A stretch of DNA of 64,000 bases from assembly GCF_018138715.1 (NCBI RefSeq), contig NZ_JAGSHX010000006.1:4774001-4838000 (forward strand). Reading direction: 5' to 3'. The position numbers were made by a program, and so were the translations under genes. This document shows, in pieces, positions 1-8,404 of this stretch. Origin of the DNA: Streptomyces asiaticus (GTDB lineage Bacteria > Actinomycetota > Actinomycetes > Streptomycetales > Streptomycetaceae). The notes beneath the pieces were generated by a model. The model was not told where the DNA came from. It searched no databases and saw only the letters and a program-made list of their open reading frames with translations. The number at the start of each line of letters is the position of its first letter. Position 1 is the first letter of the stretch.

Positions 1-1035
1 GTGGTCGCCGCCGTAGAACGTGGCCTGGTCGGGGGTGTTGAACGGGCCGCCCGCGGCCAGTCGCCGCGGCAGGTCGGGGTTGGCCAGGAACAGCGCCCCG
101 TACGCGACCATGTCCGCGGTTCCGTCCTCGATCAGCTTCAGCGCCTCGGGCCCGGTGGCGTCCGGATGCGTGAACGGATTGATGATGAACGCACCCGGCC
201 ACGACTTCCGCAGCCGCGCGGTCAGCTCGCGGTTCGGCCCCTCCAGCAGGTGCAGATAGGCCAGGTCCAGCCCGGCGAGCCGGTCCAGCAGGGCGAGGTA
301 GACCTCATCCGGGGCCTCCTCGGCGATGTCGTTGTACGGGTTCCCGGGCGAGATCCGCAGGCCGACCCGGTGGCTGCCGATCGCCTCGGCCACGGCCGTG
401 GTGACCTCGACGGCCAAGCGGATCCGGCCCTCGGTGTCGCCGCCCCAGCCATCCGCGCGCAGGTTGGAGTTGGGCGCGAGGAACTGGTGGATCAGATAGC
501 CGTTCGCGCCGTGGATCTCCACGCCGTCGAACCCGGCCTCGACCGCGTTGCGCGCCGCCTCGGCGAAGTCGGCGATCGTCTGCCGGATGTCCGCCTCGCT
601 CAGCTCCCTCGGCGTCACGAAGTCCTTCGGCCCCTCATGGGTGAAGACCTGGCCCTTGGCGGCCACCGCCGACGGCCCCACCGGCACCAGCCCGTCGGGC
701 AGCAGGCTCGGGTGCCCGACCCGCCCGGTGTGCATCAGCTGCGCGAAGATCACGCCGCCCTCCCGGTGCACGGCGTCGGTCACCGTTCGCCACGCCCGCA
801 CCTGCCCGGCCGTGTGCAGGCCGGGGGTGTCGGGGTAGCCCTGGCCGACCGGTGAGGGCTGGATGCCCTCGGTGACGATCAGCCCGGCACTGGCGCGCTG
901 CGCGTAGTACGTCGCCATCAGCTCGGTCGGCTCCGCGCCGGTCCCGAAGGCGCGGCTGCGGGTCATCGGGGCCATTGCGACGCGGTTGGCCAGGTGCTTG
1001 CCGCCGAGGACGATCGGATCGAAGGGGGTGGTCAT
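1..1035 (-). CDS. Old yellow enzyme family alkene reductase (3' end cut by window)
   Basis: Flavin-dependent ene-reductase that would reduce activated C=C bonds with NAD(P)H in the cytoplasm. The reverse-strand product starts MTTPFDPIVLGG, keeps the MAPMTRSRA segment, the QLMHTGRVG substrate/flavin segment and HGANGYLIHQFL, and reaches FYGGD at the window edge, so about 345 of the usual 350-365 residues are present. ATG at 1035 is preceded by AAGGAGG, a strong ribosome binding site. It is transcribed away from a MarR-type gene at 1278 across a 242-bp gap with operator-like sequences, which suggests local control by that regulator (inference). The NemA/XenB-like family call is firm; the substrate is not knowable from sequence. 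Confidence 0.9.
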   Translation of the reverse strand, partial: MTTPFDPIVLGGKHLANRVAMAPMTRSRAFGTGAEPTELMATYYAQRASAGLIVTEGIQPSPVGQGYPDTPGLHTAGQVRAWRTVTDAVHREGGVIFAQLMHTGRVGHPSLLPDGLVPVGPSAVAAKGQVFTHEGPKDFVTPRELSEADIRQTIADFAEAARNAVEAGFDGVEIHGANGYLIHQFLAPNSNLRADGWGGDTEGRIRLAVEVTTAVAEAIGSHRVGLRISPGNPYNDIAEEAPDEVYLALLDRLAGLDLAYLHLLEGPNRELTARLRKSWPGAFIINPFTHPDATGPEALKLIEDGTADMVAYGALFLANPDLPRRLAAGGPFNTPDQATFYGGDH

Positions 1036-1100
1036 GGTTCCTCCTTGGGTCTTGGGTCTTGGGCCCTGGGCCTTGGGCCTTGAGATGGGTGATGCCTGTC

Positions 1101-1133
1101 TGAACAAGTAAGTCACTTAGCCGAACAAGTAAA
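1101..1133. promoter_or_regulatory. Operator-like repeats in the ene-reductase/MarR gap
   Basis: The 9-mer AACAAGTAA occurs twice, at 1103-1111 and 1124-1132, 21 bp apart. The perfect palindrome TAAGTCACTTA at 1109-1119 lies between and partly over the first copy. All sit close upstream of the ene-reductase start. This is what a dimeric winged-helix repressor site looks like; assignment to the MarR protein is inference. Confidence 0.45.
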
Positions 1134-1195
1134 TGCCGCGAAGGCATTCCTGGGGGTGAGTGTGAGGTGGGTCACATGCATCTAGCTGCACTTAT

Positions 1196-1207
1196 GTTGA
1201 TCGCAAC
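1196..1207. promoter_or_regulatory. Palindrome GTTGATCGCAAC, candidate MarR site
   Basis: Arms GTTG and CAAC around ATCG, about 70 bp upstream of the MarR gene start. TTG-N4-CAA arms resemble sites used by several MarR-family proteins. It could be an autoregulatory operator. Confidence 0.35.
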
Positions 1208-1277
1208 CTAAAGGGCCGGGCGGAGGCGCTGGCCAGAAGGTAGGCTTACCCTGCCCAAACAGGAAAGTGGGGACGAG

Positions 1278-1829
1278 ATGACGCACTCCACGCCGGAGGC
1301 CGGGAAGGAGCCTGCGGCGACGGGGCCTGCGGTGACCGGGCAGGAGGCCACCGTCCCGGTGCCGACCGCGGCCGGCGGCGGGCCGGTCAGTCACGCGATC
1401 TTCCGCCTGGCCCGGCTGCACCGCATGCTCGCCGGTCAGCTGCTGCGCCGTATCGGCCTGCATCCGGGCCAGGAGCTGGTCATGATGCATCTATGGGAGC
1501 TCGGCCCGCAGCGGCAGACCGACCTGGTGCGGCTGCTGGACTCCGACGCCGCCACCATGACCCGCACCGTCCGGCGCCTGGAGCAGGCCGGTTTCGTCCG
1601 CCGCAGTCCCTCGCCCACCGACAAGCGCGCGACGATCATCGAACCCACGGTGGCCAGCCAAGCCCTGCGCCGCGAGGTCGAGCGGATCTGGAGCCAGTTG
1701 GAGGACGTGTCGACGGCGGGTCTCTCCGGCGACGAGCGTGCCGCGGCCCTACGCACCCTGGAGCGCCTGGAGGGCAACCTCGTCCAGGCCGCGACCGACT
1801 CCGCGGGGGCGGGGGAGACGGAGCGTTGA
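1278..1829 (+). CDS. MarR family transcriptional regulator
   Basis: 183-residue winged-helix regulator, divergent from the ene-reductase. A low-complexity N-terminal tail of about 38 residues precedes the MarR core (AIFRLARLHRMLAGQLLRRIGL), the recognition-helix region DLVRLLDSDAATMTRTVRRLEQAG and the wing RRSPSPTDKRATII. Such proteins bind DNA as dimers and usually release it on binding a small ligand or on oxidation. No cysteine is obvious in the core, so ligand sensing is more likely than thiol sensing (inference). The probable target is the divergent ene-reductase and itself. ATG 1278 has only a modest GGGGACGAG-type ribosome binding site. Confidence 0.9.
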   Translation: MTHSTPEAGKEPAATGPAVTGQEATVPVPTAAGGGPVSHAIFRLARLHRMLAGQLLRRIGLHPGQELVMMHLWELGPQRQTDLVRLLDSDAATMTRTVRRLEQAGFVRRSPSPTDKRATIIEPTVASQALRREVERIWSQLEDVSTAGLSGDERAAALRTLERLEGNLVQAATDSAGAGETER

Positions 1830-1904
1830 CACCCCGCCGAACAGGTACGGGTCCGCCCGCCCCGCAAAGTGCCCCGAGGGCGTCGCCCTTGGAGTCCCGC
1901 CTGC

Positions 1905-2432
1905 TCAGGAGTGCGTGAGGCGTCGCAGCGCGGCGTGGGCGGGCGGGCCCCAGGTGCGCTTGCCGCCCGGACGGCCGTGGACGCCCGCCTCCCCGATGAG
2001 GACGCAGACGAGGGCTTTCAGCACCGCCCAGCCGCGGGCGCGGCGCCGGGTCGCCGGGTCCGGGGTCGGCCGATAGGCGTCGTAGAAGCGGTCGACGGCG
2101 CCGTCCGGCAGCAGCATCCACGCGGCGGCGAGATCGCAGGCCGGATCGCCCGCACAGAGGTCGCCGAAGTCGATCACGCCGCAGAAGGTGCCGTCCTCGG
2201 TGAGGACGTTGGCCGGATGCAGATCGGCGTGCAGCCACAGTGCCGGCCCCGTCCAGTCGGGCGCGGCGACGGCGTCCTCCCAGACGGCGCGCACGGCGTC
2301 CGGGTCGGGGATCAGCCCCGACTCGACGGCCGAGGCCAAAGTCCGGGCGAACCCCTCGGCGTGGTCGGTCAGCGGCCCGGTTCCGCGATGCCGACGAAGT
2401 TCCCGGCCATGGTCCGGATACGCACCGACCAC
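1905..2432 (-). pseudogene. Aminoglycoside phosphotransferase-like remnant (C-terminal half only)
   Basis: The reading frame keeps the phosphotransferase catalytic part: LWLHADLHPANVL (Brenner-type HxDxxxxN), CGVIDFGDL (metal-binding DFG-like), and the GDPACDLAAAWMLL helix. The N-terminal nucleotide-binding lobe of roughly 150 residues is missing. The frame begins inside the 3' end of the upstream methyltransferase gene (overlap 2369-2432), with a short non-homologous leader. A deletion that joined the methyltransferase end to the middle of a phosphotransferase gene explains this best. It could still be translated as an orphan domain, but it should not be an active kinase. Confidence 0.6.
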
Positions 2433-3013
2433 CCCAGCGCGGTGAGGTCGTCCGTGAGGGTCTGGGCATCGTGGAACACCTTCACGATGCGGTACTGGCT
2501 GCCGTCATCGAGCCGGCGCAGCGCCGCCGGGGTCGGCTGGTTGGCGAGGACTTCCTCGTACGCGGCCGCGGCGGGGCCGTCGTCGACGAAGATCGCTTTG
2601 CCGCCCGGCGCGAGTGCGGCGGCGACGGTGTGCCAGAAGTCGGGCAACCGCGCCGGCGGTACATGGGAAAGCCAGAAGGCGAAGAACACGGTGTCGTAGC
2701 GGCGCGGCGGCCGCCACTCGAAGAGGTCGGCCTCAAGGAACTGGACGGACGGGGATGCGGTGCGCGCCCGAGCGATGGCCAGCACTTCGGTCGCCGCGTC
2801 GACGGCCGTCACCGAACGTGCCCGTGCGGCAAGCCTCGAGGTCCACTGGCCCGTTCCGCAGGCCAGCTCCAGCACATCCCCGGCGATCGGGAGGTCGTCG
2901 ACGACAGCCAGCACATCCTGGAGGGCTGCGTACTCCGCGTAGGGCCGGTCGTATTCGGCCGCGCCGGCCCTGTAGTAGGCCCTCTGCTCCGCCAGGAGAG
3001 CGTCGTCGTCCAT
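2369..3013 (-). CDS. Class I SAM-dependent methyltransferase
   Basis: 214-residue soluble methyltransferase. The SAM-binding motif I is DVLELACGTGQWT, followed by the acidic motif II in SVTAVDAATEVLAIA, motif III near VQFLEADLFEW, and YDTVFFAFWLSHV (post-motif segment). The start at 3013 (MDDDALLAEQ) is chosen over the upstream in-frame start at 3127 because GAGAGG lies at the right distance before it and the family normally begins here. Similar actinobacterial proteins methylate unknown small molecules; no substrate is inferable. Its 3' end overlaps a phosphotransferase remnant on the same strand. Confidence 0.85.
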   Translation of the reverse strand: MDDDALLAEQRAYYRAGAAEYDRPYAEYAALQDVLAVVDDLPIAGDVLELACGTGQWTSRLAARARSVTAVDAATEVLAIARARTASPSVQFLEADLFEWRPPRRYDTVFFAFWLSHVPPARLPDFWHTVAAALAPGGKAIFVDDGPAAAAYEEVLANQPTPAALRRLDDGSQYRIVKVFHDAQTLTDDLTALGWSVRIRTMAGNFVGIAEPGR

Positions 3014-3167
3014 GTGGGCTCCTCTCATCCGAGGTCGGCCGAACGAGGCCGGTCGTAGCCCATCACGCTCAGCTCGTCGGCTTGGTTGCCGCGGACACCG
3101 TCGGCCTTCACCTTGGGGCAAGGTCAAGAGTCGGCCCGTCAGGGGGCGTTCGCCGCCGTGGAGCTCG

Positions 3168-4181
3168 TCACTCGTCCGTGATGACCACCTTCCCGAAGTG
3201 CCCCCGCCCCGCGAAGTACCGGTACGCGGCGGGCGCCTCGGCGAACGGGAAGGCGCGGTCGACGACGGGCCGCAGGCGGTGGTGCTCGATCGCGCGGTTC
3301 ATCTGCTCGAACGTCTCGCGGCTGCCCACGAACATCCCCTGGAGCGTGACGCCCTTGAGCAGTACGGAGGACGGGTCGGCGCCGCCGTCCCGGGACAGTA
3401 CGCCGATGAGGCTGATCCGCCCGCCGACCCGTACGGCCTCCAGTGACTGCGGCAGGGTGCCCGCGCCGCCCACCTCCACGACGTGGTCGACCCCGCCGTC
3501 GGTCGCCTCGGCCACCAGACGGCCCCAGTCGGGGGTGCGGGCGTAGTTGACGCCGTCCGTGGCGCCGAGCGAGCGCAGCCGCTCCAGCTTGGCGTCGTCG
3601 CTGGAGGTGGCGAGCACACGGGCCCCGCCGAGCGCGGCGAACTGGAGGGCGAACAGCGACACTCCGCCGCTGCCCAGGGTCAGCACGGTCTGGCCGGGGG
3701 CGAGTCCACCGGTGACCGCCACCGCGTGCCAGGCGGTCACGGCGGCGCAGGGCAGCGTCGCGGTCTCGGCGAAGTCGAGATGCGCGGGGGCGGAGACCAG
3801 GGCCTCCTGGTCGAAGAGGACGTACTCCGCGAGCACCCCGTCCGTCGGGCCGCCCAGCGCGCCCGCCGTCTTCCGCGCGGCGGGCGGCCCGGAGAGCCAG
3901 CCGGGCATGAAGATCCCGGCGACCCGGTCGCCCTCCCGCCACCGGGTGACCTCGGAACCGGCGTCCACCACCTCGCCCGCGCCGTCGGACAGCGGTACGA
4001 CATCGGGCTTCAGGGCGCGTCCGTACGCGTTCGACGCGATCATCAGATCCCGGTAGTTGAGCGACCAGGCCCGCATCCGGACCAGCACCTCGCGCGGCCC
4101 GGGGGCGGGCACCTCGCGCTCGTCCAGCCGGAGGGCGTCCACGCCGGTGAGGCGCGGCAGGTGGTAGTAGCGCGTCTTCAT
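3168..4181 (-). CDS. Zinc-type medium-chain (MDR) NAD(P)-dependent alcohol dehydrogenase
   Basis: 337-residue MDR oxidoreductase. An N-terminal GroES-like domain (MRAWSLNYRDLMIASNAYG) is followed by the linker LPCAAVTAWHAV and a Rossmann domain with VLTLGSGGVSLFALQFA and the coenzyme-binding ATSSDDAKLERLRSLGA. The structural zinc cysteine cluster and catalytic Cys are absent, which places it with quinone-reductase/enoyl-reductase-like MDR proteins rather than classical zinc alcohol dehydrogenases. GTG 4184 and ATG 4181 are adjacent; AGAGG precedes both. It lies downstream of phzF-like 4284-5255 on the same strand, about 100 bp away across a repeat. Confidence 0.85.
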   Translation of the reverse strand: MKTRYYHLPRLTGVDALRLDEREVPAPGPREVLVRMRAWSLNYRDLMIASNAYGRALKPDVVPLSDGAGEVVDAGSEVTRWREGDRVAGIFMPGWLSGPPAARKTAGALGGPTDGVLAEYVLFDQEALVSAPAHLDFAETATLPCAAVTAWHAVAVTGGLAPGQTVLTLGSGGVSLFALQFAALGGARVLATSSDDAKLERLRSLGATDGVNYARTPDWGRLVAEATDGGVDHVVEVGGAGTLPQSLEAVRVGGRISLIGVLSRDGGADPSSVLLKGVTLQGMFVGSRETFEQMNRAIEHHRLRPVVDRAFPFAEAPAAYRYFAGRGHFGKVVITDE

Positions 4182-4234
4182 CACACGGTTCCTCTTCTCA
4201 TGCGTCTCACGCGTCTCACGCGGTTCGCGGGATC

Positions 4235-4305
4235 GTTCATCGCCCGGTCTGCGGGGTCGTTCCCCGCCCGGTCTGCGGTTCGTTCATCGCTGGGTCTCCG
4301 GGATC
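4235..4305. repeat. Three 23-24-bp tandem units at the 3' end of the PhzF-like gene
   Basis: Units begin GTTCATCGCCCGGTCTGCG (4235), GTTCCCCGCCCGGTCTGCG (4259) and GTTCATCGCTGGGTCTCCG (4282). The third contains the gene's stop codon (4284-4286); the outer copies are downstream duplicates. This is one of at least eight stop-codon-associated duplications in the window. Confidence 0.75.
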
Positions 4306-5255
4306 GGGACGGCCTGGCCGCTGACCCGCGACCGGGGGTCGTCGGGCGTGACGTCGAGCAGGAGGTCGCTGGGGCGGCCCATGTCCTCGCCCTGGCGGAT
4401 ACGGACCCTGGTCTCGCCGCCGACCAGGCCGAGTACCCGCAGATAGCCGCCGAAGGCGGCGGCCGCGGCGCCGGTGGCCGGGTCCTCGACCACCCCGCCG
4501 ACCGGGAACGGGTCGCGGGCGTGGAAGACCACGTTCCCGGCAGAGCCGTCCGCGTTCCCGGCAGAGCCGTCCGCCGTCTCGCGCCACACCAGATGCACCG
4601 TCGTCCAGCCGCGCCGCCGCATCACCGCGTCCAGCGCGTCGAAGTCGTAGTCGAGGTCCGCCAGCCGCTCGCGGGTGGCGGCGGCGAGGACGAGGTGGTC
4701 GTTGCCCGCGAAGGCGACATGCGGGGGCAGGGCCGGGTCCAGGTCGTCCGCGGACCAGCCCAGCGCCGCCAGCGTCGGCTCGAGCTCCGTGCCCGGGTCG
4801 GCGGGGCGCGACCGCGTGGGAACGCTGGTGAGCGTGGCGCGGGGCGGGCCGTCGCCGTCGGCCGTGGTCTCGACGCGGATCTCGCCCGACGCCGTGTCGA
4901 AGACCAGCTCACCGGGGCCGTCGCGCTCGGCGAGTGCCACGGACGTGGCGATCGTGGCGTGTCCGCAGAACGCGACCTCGGCGAGCGGGCTGAAGTACCG
5001 CAGCCGGTAGCGGCGCGCGGCCTCGTCCCGCTCGGTGATGAACGCGGTCTCCGAGTAGCCGACCCGCGCGGCGATGGCGGTCATGGCCGCGTCGTCGTCC
5101 GCGACGGCCGCGGCGTCGAGGACCACACCGGCGGGGTTGCCGCCGTCGGGGCGGGTGGTGAAGGCGGAGTAGTGCAGAACGTCGACGTCCGGGGTGGAGG
5201 CGGTGGACGTGGTGGACGCGGTGGCGGGCGTGGTGGGTTCGGTGGGTGCGGTCAT
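4284..5255 (-). CDS. PhzF family isomerase/epimerase-like protein
   Basis: 323-residue protein of the PhzF/diaminopimelate-epimerase fold. After a threonine/alanine-rich N-terminal tail it shows VLHYSAFTTRPDGGNPAGVVLDA, GYSETAFI (the conserved Glu that acts as general base in PhzF), LRYFSPLAEVAFCGHATIA and the C-terminal PFPVGGVVEDPATGAAAAAFGGYL. The start at 5255 is chosen because it agrees with the family N-terminus and leaves a 108-bp promoter gap to the divergent LysR gene. Members occur in many bacteria without phenazine pathways, and no other phz genes are here, so a phenazine role is not supported. The LysR protein probably controls it. Confidence 0.85.
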   Translation of the reverse strand: MTAPTEPTTPATASTTSTASTPDVDVLHYSAFTTRPDGGNPAGVVLDAAAVADDDAAMTAIAARVGYSETAFITERDEAARRYRLRYFSPLAEVAFCGHATIATSVALAERDGPGELVFDTASGEIRVETTADGDGPPRATLTSVPTRSRPADPGTELEPTLAALGWSADDLDPALPPHVAFAGNDHLVLAAATRERLADLDYDFDALDAVMRRRGWTTVHLVWRETADGSAGNADGSAGNVVFHARDPFPVGGVVEDPATGAAAAAFGGYLRVLGLVGGETRVRIRQGEDMGRPSDLLLDVTPDDPRSRVSGQAVPIPETQR

Positions 5256-5363
5256 GCCGTCCACGGTTCCACCGCCCCCGGTATCGCGTCCAACGATTCC
5301 TTTCGTTCGAGCCGATCGAGAAACCCAATGAGAGCAGGTCGGAGCCCATCTATCCTGACCGTC

Positions 5364-6263
5364 GTGGACACACGACTCCTGAAGACGTTCGCGGCCCTGG
5401 CGAGAACCGGCAGCTTCACCGCGACCGCCACCGAGCTCCATCTCGCCCAGTCCACCGTCACCGTCCAGATACGCACCCTGGAACGGGAGCTGGGCACCCG
5501 CCTCTTCGACCGGCTGCCCTCAGGCGCCCTGCCGACAAGCGCCGGCCGCCGGCTGCTGGCGGAGGCCGAGGAGGTCCTGGACGCCGAGGCCCGGCTGCGC
5601 GCGGTGGCGGCGGCCGGGAACGGCGACGGCGCGGACGGCGCGGTGGAGGGCCCGGTGGCCCTCGGCGCGGGCGAGTCGCTGTGCGCCTCGCACCTCCCCC
5701 GCGTGATCGCCTCGCTGCGCCGCACCCACCCCGGTATCGACCTCAACCTCCACCCCGCGGGCAGCGCGGCGGCCGTCGAGGGGCTGCGCACGGGGCGGCT
5801 CGACCTCGTCCTGCTCCTCGAACAGGACGTGACCGACGCCGACCTGGTGGCCCGCCCCATCGCCCGCGAACCCCTCGTCTACGTCGCCGCTCCCGGCCAT
5901 CCGCTGGCCGGACGCGAGGCGGGCTGGGACGAACTGGCCGGGCAGAGCTTCTTCGTCCACGAACAGGGCTGCTCCTACAGCGACCACCTCGTGCGCACCC
6001 TCCTCGCCCTCCCCGGCCCGGCGCCGCGCCTCACCCGCTTCGGCAGCATCGAGGCCGCCCGCGCCTGTGTCGCCGCGGGCCTCGGCCTGACGCTGCTCCC
6101 CCGCGCCACGGTGGAACGCCAGCTCGGCGAGGGCTATCTCGCCGAGGTCCACGGCCCGGCCATCCCCCCGGTGCCCGTCCAGCTCACCCGCCACCGCCGC
6201 CGCTGGACCAGCCCGGCGGCACGGGCGGTGGCGGACGAGCTGACGCGGCTGCTGGCGGCGTGA
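5364..6263 (+). CDS. LysR family transcriptional regulator
   Basis: 299-residue LTTR starting at GTG 5364 (VDTRLLKTFAALARTGSFTA). The winged HTH is at residues 1-60 (ATELHLAQSTVTVQIRTLERELGTRLFDR) and the periplasmic-binding-like effector domain spans about 90-299. Divergent from the PhzF-like gene, the classical LTTR arrangement, so it probably activates or represses that gene in response to a small ligand. The long frame running upstream from 3483 is antisense to real genes, and its start is not used. Confidence 0.88.
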   Translation: MDTRLLKTFAALARTGSFTATATELHLAQSTVTVQIRTLERELGTRLFDRLPSGALPTSAGRRLLAEAEEVLDAEARLRAVAAAGNGDGADGAVEGPVALGAGESLCASHLPRVIASLRRTHPGIDLNLHPAGSAAAVEGLRTGRLDLVLLLEQDVTDADLVARPIAREPLVYVAAPGHPLAGREAGWDELAGQSFFVHEQGCSYSDHLVRTLLALPGPAPRLTRFGSIEAARACVAAGLGLTLLPRATVERQLGEGYLAEVHGPAIPPVPVQLTRHRRRWTSPAARAVADELTRLLAA

Positions 6264-6350
6264 GCCGTACGTCAACCGAGCGTCGGACGAGGCGGGCCGT
6301 ACGCCAATCGACCGTCGGACGAGGCGGGCCGTACGTCAGACCAGCGTGAC
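6264..6350. repeat. 32-bp tandem repeat between converging LysR and NUDIX genes
   Basis: Units start with GCCGTACG at 6264, 6296 and 6328. The first two share CGTCGGACGAGGCGG at their ends. The third, partial unit contains the stop codon of the NUDIX gene (6336-6338), and the first begins directly after the LysR stop. Confidence 0.8.
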
Positions 6351-6767
6351 GCCGTCGTGCGCGCGGATCGCCGGTGGGGCGGCGGTGTCGAGCGCGTCCA
6401 GGACGCGCACGGCGTACGCCTCGTCGGCGAGATCGGGGACCTCGGCGCGGGTGGCCCAGCGCCAGGCGCGGGTGCGGGGGCCGGTGGCGGGGGTGCCGTC
6501 GAGGGCCTCGCAGCGGAAGACGAGGGAGACCGTGAGGTCGTTCATGTCCTTGTAGACCCCGGTGAGCGCGGCCGGGAGCGCGATCTTGACGCCCGTCTCC
6601 TCGAGGATCTCGCGCTGGAGGGCGTCCGGGACGGTGGCGTCGGGGTCGAGCACACCGCCCGGCGGTTCCCAGGTGCTGCCGTCGCGCCGCTTGATCAGCA
6701 GCGCCCGGCCGCGCTCGTCCACGATGACTCCGGCGACGCTGACGCGGTGCGGGCGGTCAGTGGTCAC
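6336..6767 (-). CDS. NUDIX hydrolase
   Basis: 143-residue single-domain NUDIX protein that would hydrolyse a nucleoside-diphosphate-linked substrate. The NUDIX box runs from GGVLDPDATVPDALQREILE to EETGV, with the REIxEETG core intact. Start is taken as GTG 6767 (VTTDRPHRVSVAGVIVDERG) behind GAGGAAC; the upstream ATG at 6857 would add an unconserved proline/arginine-rich tail. Converges on the LysR gene across a tandem repeat that includes this gene's stop codon. Substrate unknown. Confidence 0.85.
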   Translation of the reverse strand: MTTDRPHRVSVAGVIVDERGRALLIKRRDGSTWEPPGGVLDPDATVPDALQREILEETGVKIALPAALTGVYKDMNDLTVSLVFRCEALDGTPATGPRTRAWRWATRAEVPDLADEAYAVRVLDALDTAAPPAIRAHDGVTLV

Positions 6768-6863
6768 GTTCCTCGGCCCTCTCGGCTGGCTGGGGTTTCT
6801 CACGGTAGCAACGCCCGGACGGGGCCGGGGCCATGACCGGGGAGCCGGCCCCGCCACCGTCGC

Positions 6864-8024
6864 CTAACGGACCTCGACCGCGCCGTCGTCCGCCCCGCCC
6901 CGCGGCTTCGGCTTCGGCTTCGGCTTGGACTCGTCCGCCGCGCCCGGCGCGCCCATGTTGCGCCGCACCGCGTCCAGGATGGTCAGCCCCTGGCCGACCA
7001 GGCCCGCCGCGATCTCGCCCAGCCCGTCCGCCCCGTTGAGGACGTTGACGTTCGCCCCGGAGAGCCCGGAGGCGGCCTCCTTGACGATCTGCGGCAGTTG
7101 GTCGATCAGCATGCGGTCGAGCGCGACCCGGCCGTGTGAGGCCGCCGCCTCGGCCTGTATCTTCATCCGCTCCGCCTCGGCCAGCGCCACCACCCGGATC
7201 CGCTCGGCCTCCGCCTCCGCCGGTTTCACGATCTCGGCCACCAACTGCTGCTGCCGCAGATCGGCGGCCCGCTGGGCCAACTCCGTCCGCGCGGAGAGCA
7301 CTTCCTGCTGCGCGTGCGCCTCCGCCAGCGGTCCGGCCTGGGCGGCCTGCGCCTGGGCGCGGTCCACCTCGGCGTTGTACTGGGCCTGCACCACCGCCGT
7401 CTGCCGCGCGTACTCGGCCTGGTTGCGCGCCGCCTCCTGCTGCGCCTCGGACGCCGCCTGGCTGGCCTGCGCCTGGGCGATCTGGGCCTGCCGCTGGATG
7501 GCGGCCTTGTGCGGGGCGGACATCGCGTCGATATAGCCGGTGTCGCCGTCGTCGATCGACTGGATCTGCAACGAGTCCACGATCAGACCGATCTTCGCCA
7601 TCTCCGCCTTGGAGGTGTCCAGCACCTCGGTGGCCAGCTTCTGCCGCTCGGTGATGAGCTCCTCGACCGTCATCGAGCCGATGATGGACCGCAGATGACC
7701 CGCGAAGATCCGCCCCGTCAGCACCGCCATCTGATCCTGGTCGGAGAGGAACCGCTGCCCCGCGTTGACGATGGACTCGGTGTCATTGCCCACCTTGAAC
7801 GCGATCACCGCGCGCACCGTCAGCGTGATGCCCTGCCGGCTGACGCACTTCTCCGCGACCTCGGCCTCACACATCGCCAGCGTCAGGAAGCGGACCTTGC
7901 GGAAGACCGGAAGCACGAACTTGCCGTGCCCGGTCACCACGCGAAACGGCGCACCCCCATGTCCACGCCTGCCCCCCGAGATCAGCATCGCCTGGTCGGG
8001 TGCGGGCACGCGGTAACCGAACAT
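6864..8024 (-). CDS. Flotillin/SPFH-domain protein
   Basis: 386-residue SPFH (prohibitin-homology) protein, starting MFGYRVPAPDQAMLISGG after GAGGAG. The SPFH domain covers about residues 5-170. A long Ala/Gln/Glu coiled coil follows (about 175-300; AQAQASQAASEAQQEAARNQ, AEAERIRVVALAEAERMK), then a C-terminal region ending in a KPKPKPKPR tail coded by a 6-bp repeat. Flotillins scaffold ordered membrane domains and oligomerise through the coiled coil. The gene directly upstream encodes a short NfeD-like protein, the usual flotillin partner. Confidence 0.88.
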   Translation of the reverse strand: MFGYRVPAPDQAMLISGGRRGHGGAPFRVVTGHGKFVLPVFRKVRFLTLAMCEAEVAEKCVSRQGITLTVRAVIAFKVGNDTESIVNAGQRFLSDQDQMAVLTGRIFAGHLRSIIGSMTVEELITERQKLATEVLDTSKAEMAKIGLIVDSLQIQSIDDGDTGYIDAMSAPHKAAIQRQAQIAQAQASQAASEAQQEAARNQAEYARQTAVVQAQYNAEVDRAQAQAAQAGPLAEAHAQQEVLSARTELAQRAADLRQQQLVAEIVKPAEAEAERIRVVALAEAERMKIQAEAAASHGRVALDRMLIDQLPQIVKEAASGLSGANVNVLNGADGLGEIAAGLVGQGLTILDAVRRNMGAPGAADESKPKPKPKPRGGADDGAVEVR

Positions 8025-8035
8025 CCTTCGTCTCC

Positions 8036-8287
8036 TCAACCGGCGCCGCCGGCCCGGCCGGACGACGCGTTCAATGGATCGGTCCACTCGATGACGTCGA
8101 CCTGGCGGGAGCCGCGGAAGTCGATCACGAGGACGGACGCGCCTTGCGGCAGCGGGTCGGAGGACCAGGCGAGGAACGTCTCCGAACCGCCCCTGACGCG
8201 CACCAGGACCTCGCCGGGACCACTGGCACCACGGGTGCCCAGAAGGAGCACCCCGGTGCGACCGATCACAGGATCATCCGGTGTCAT
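8036..8287 (-). CDS. Short NfeD-like (OB-fold) protein upstream of flotillin
   Basis: 83 residues starting MTPDDPVIGRTGVLLL. The body (GTRGASGPGEVLVRVRGGSETFLAWSSDPLPQGASVLVIDFRGSRQVDVIEW) has the pattern of the soluble OB-fold domain of NfeD proteins: Gly-rich strands, a charged loop, and a closing VxV strand. No membrane segment is present. Only 11 bp separate it from the flotillin start, so they form an operon. Function rests on the NfeD-flotillin association known in Bacillus and actinobacteria; the assignment is by pattern and context. Confidence 0.65.
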   Translation of the reverse strand: MTPDDPVIGRTGVLLLGTRGASGPGEVLVRVRGGSETFLAWSSDPLPQGASVLVIDFRGSRQVDVIEWTDPLNASSGRAGGAG

Positions 8288-8404
8288 GCGGCAGCCGCCC
8301 CCCGTTGTTCCGCTGCTGAAATCCGACGTTAGACCGTTTTCCCGGCGCCGGATACGGTTGTGCGCAGCGGGGATCGGGCGAACCGCCACCCGCGTGGGCG
8401 GCCG

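Noticed and set aside
4284..5255. Phenazine biosynthetic cluster
   Set aside because: Only a PhzF-fold protein is present; no phzA-E or G genes. PhzF homologues are widespread outside phenazine pathways.
3483..6263. 926-codon plus-strand frame
   Set aside because: Antisense to the MDR and PhzF genes for most of its length; only the LysR part from 5364 is coding.
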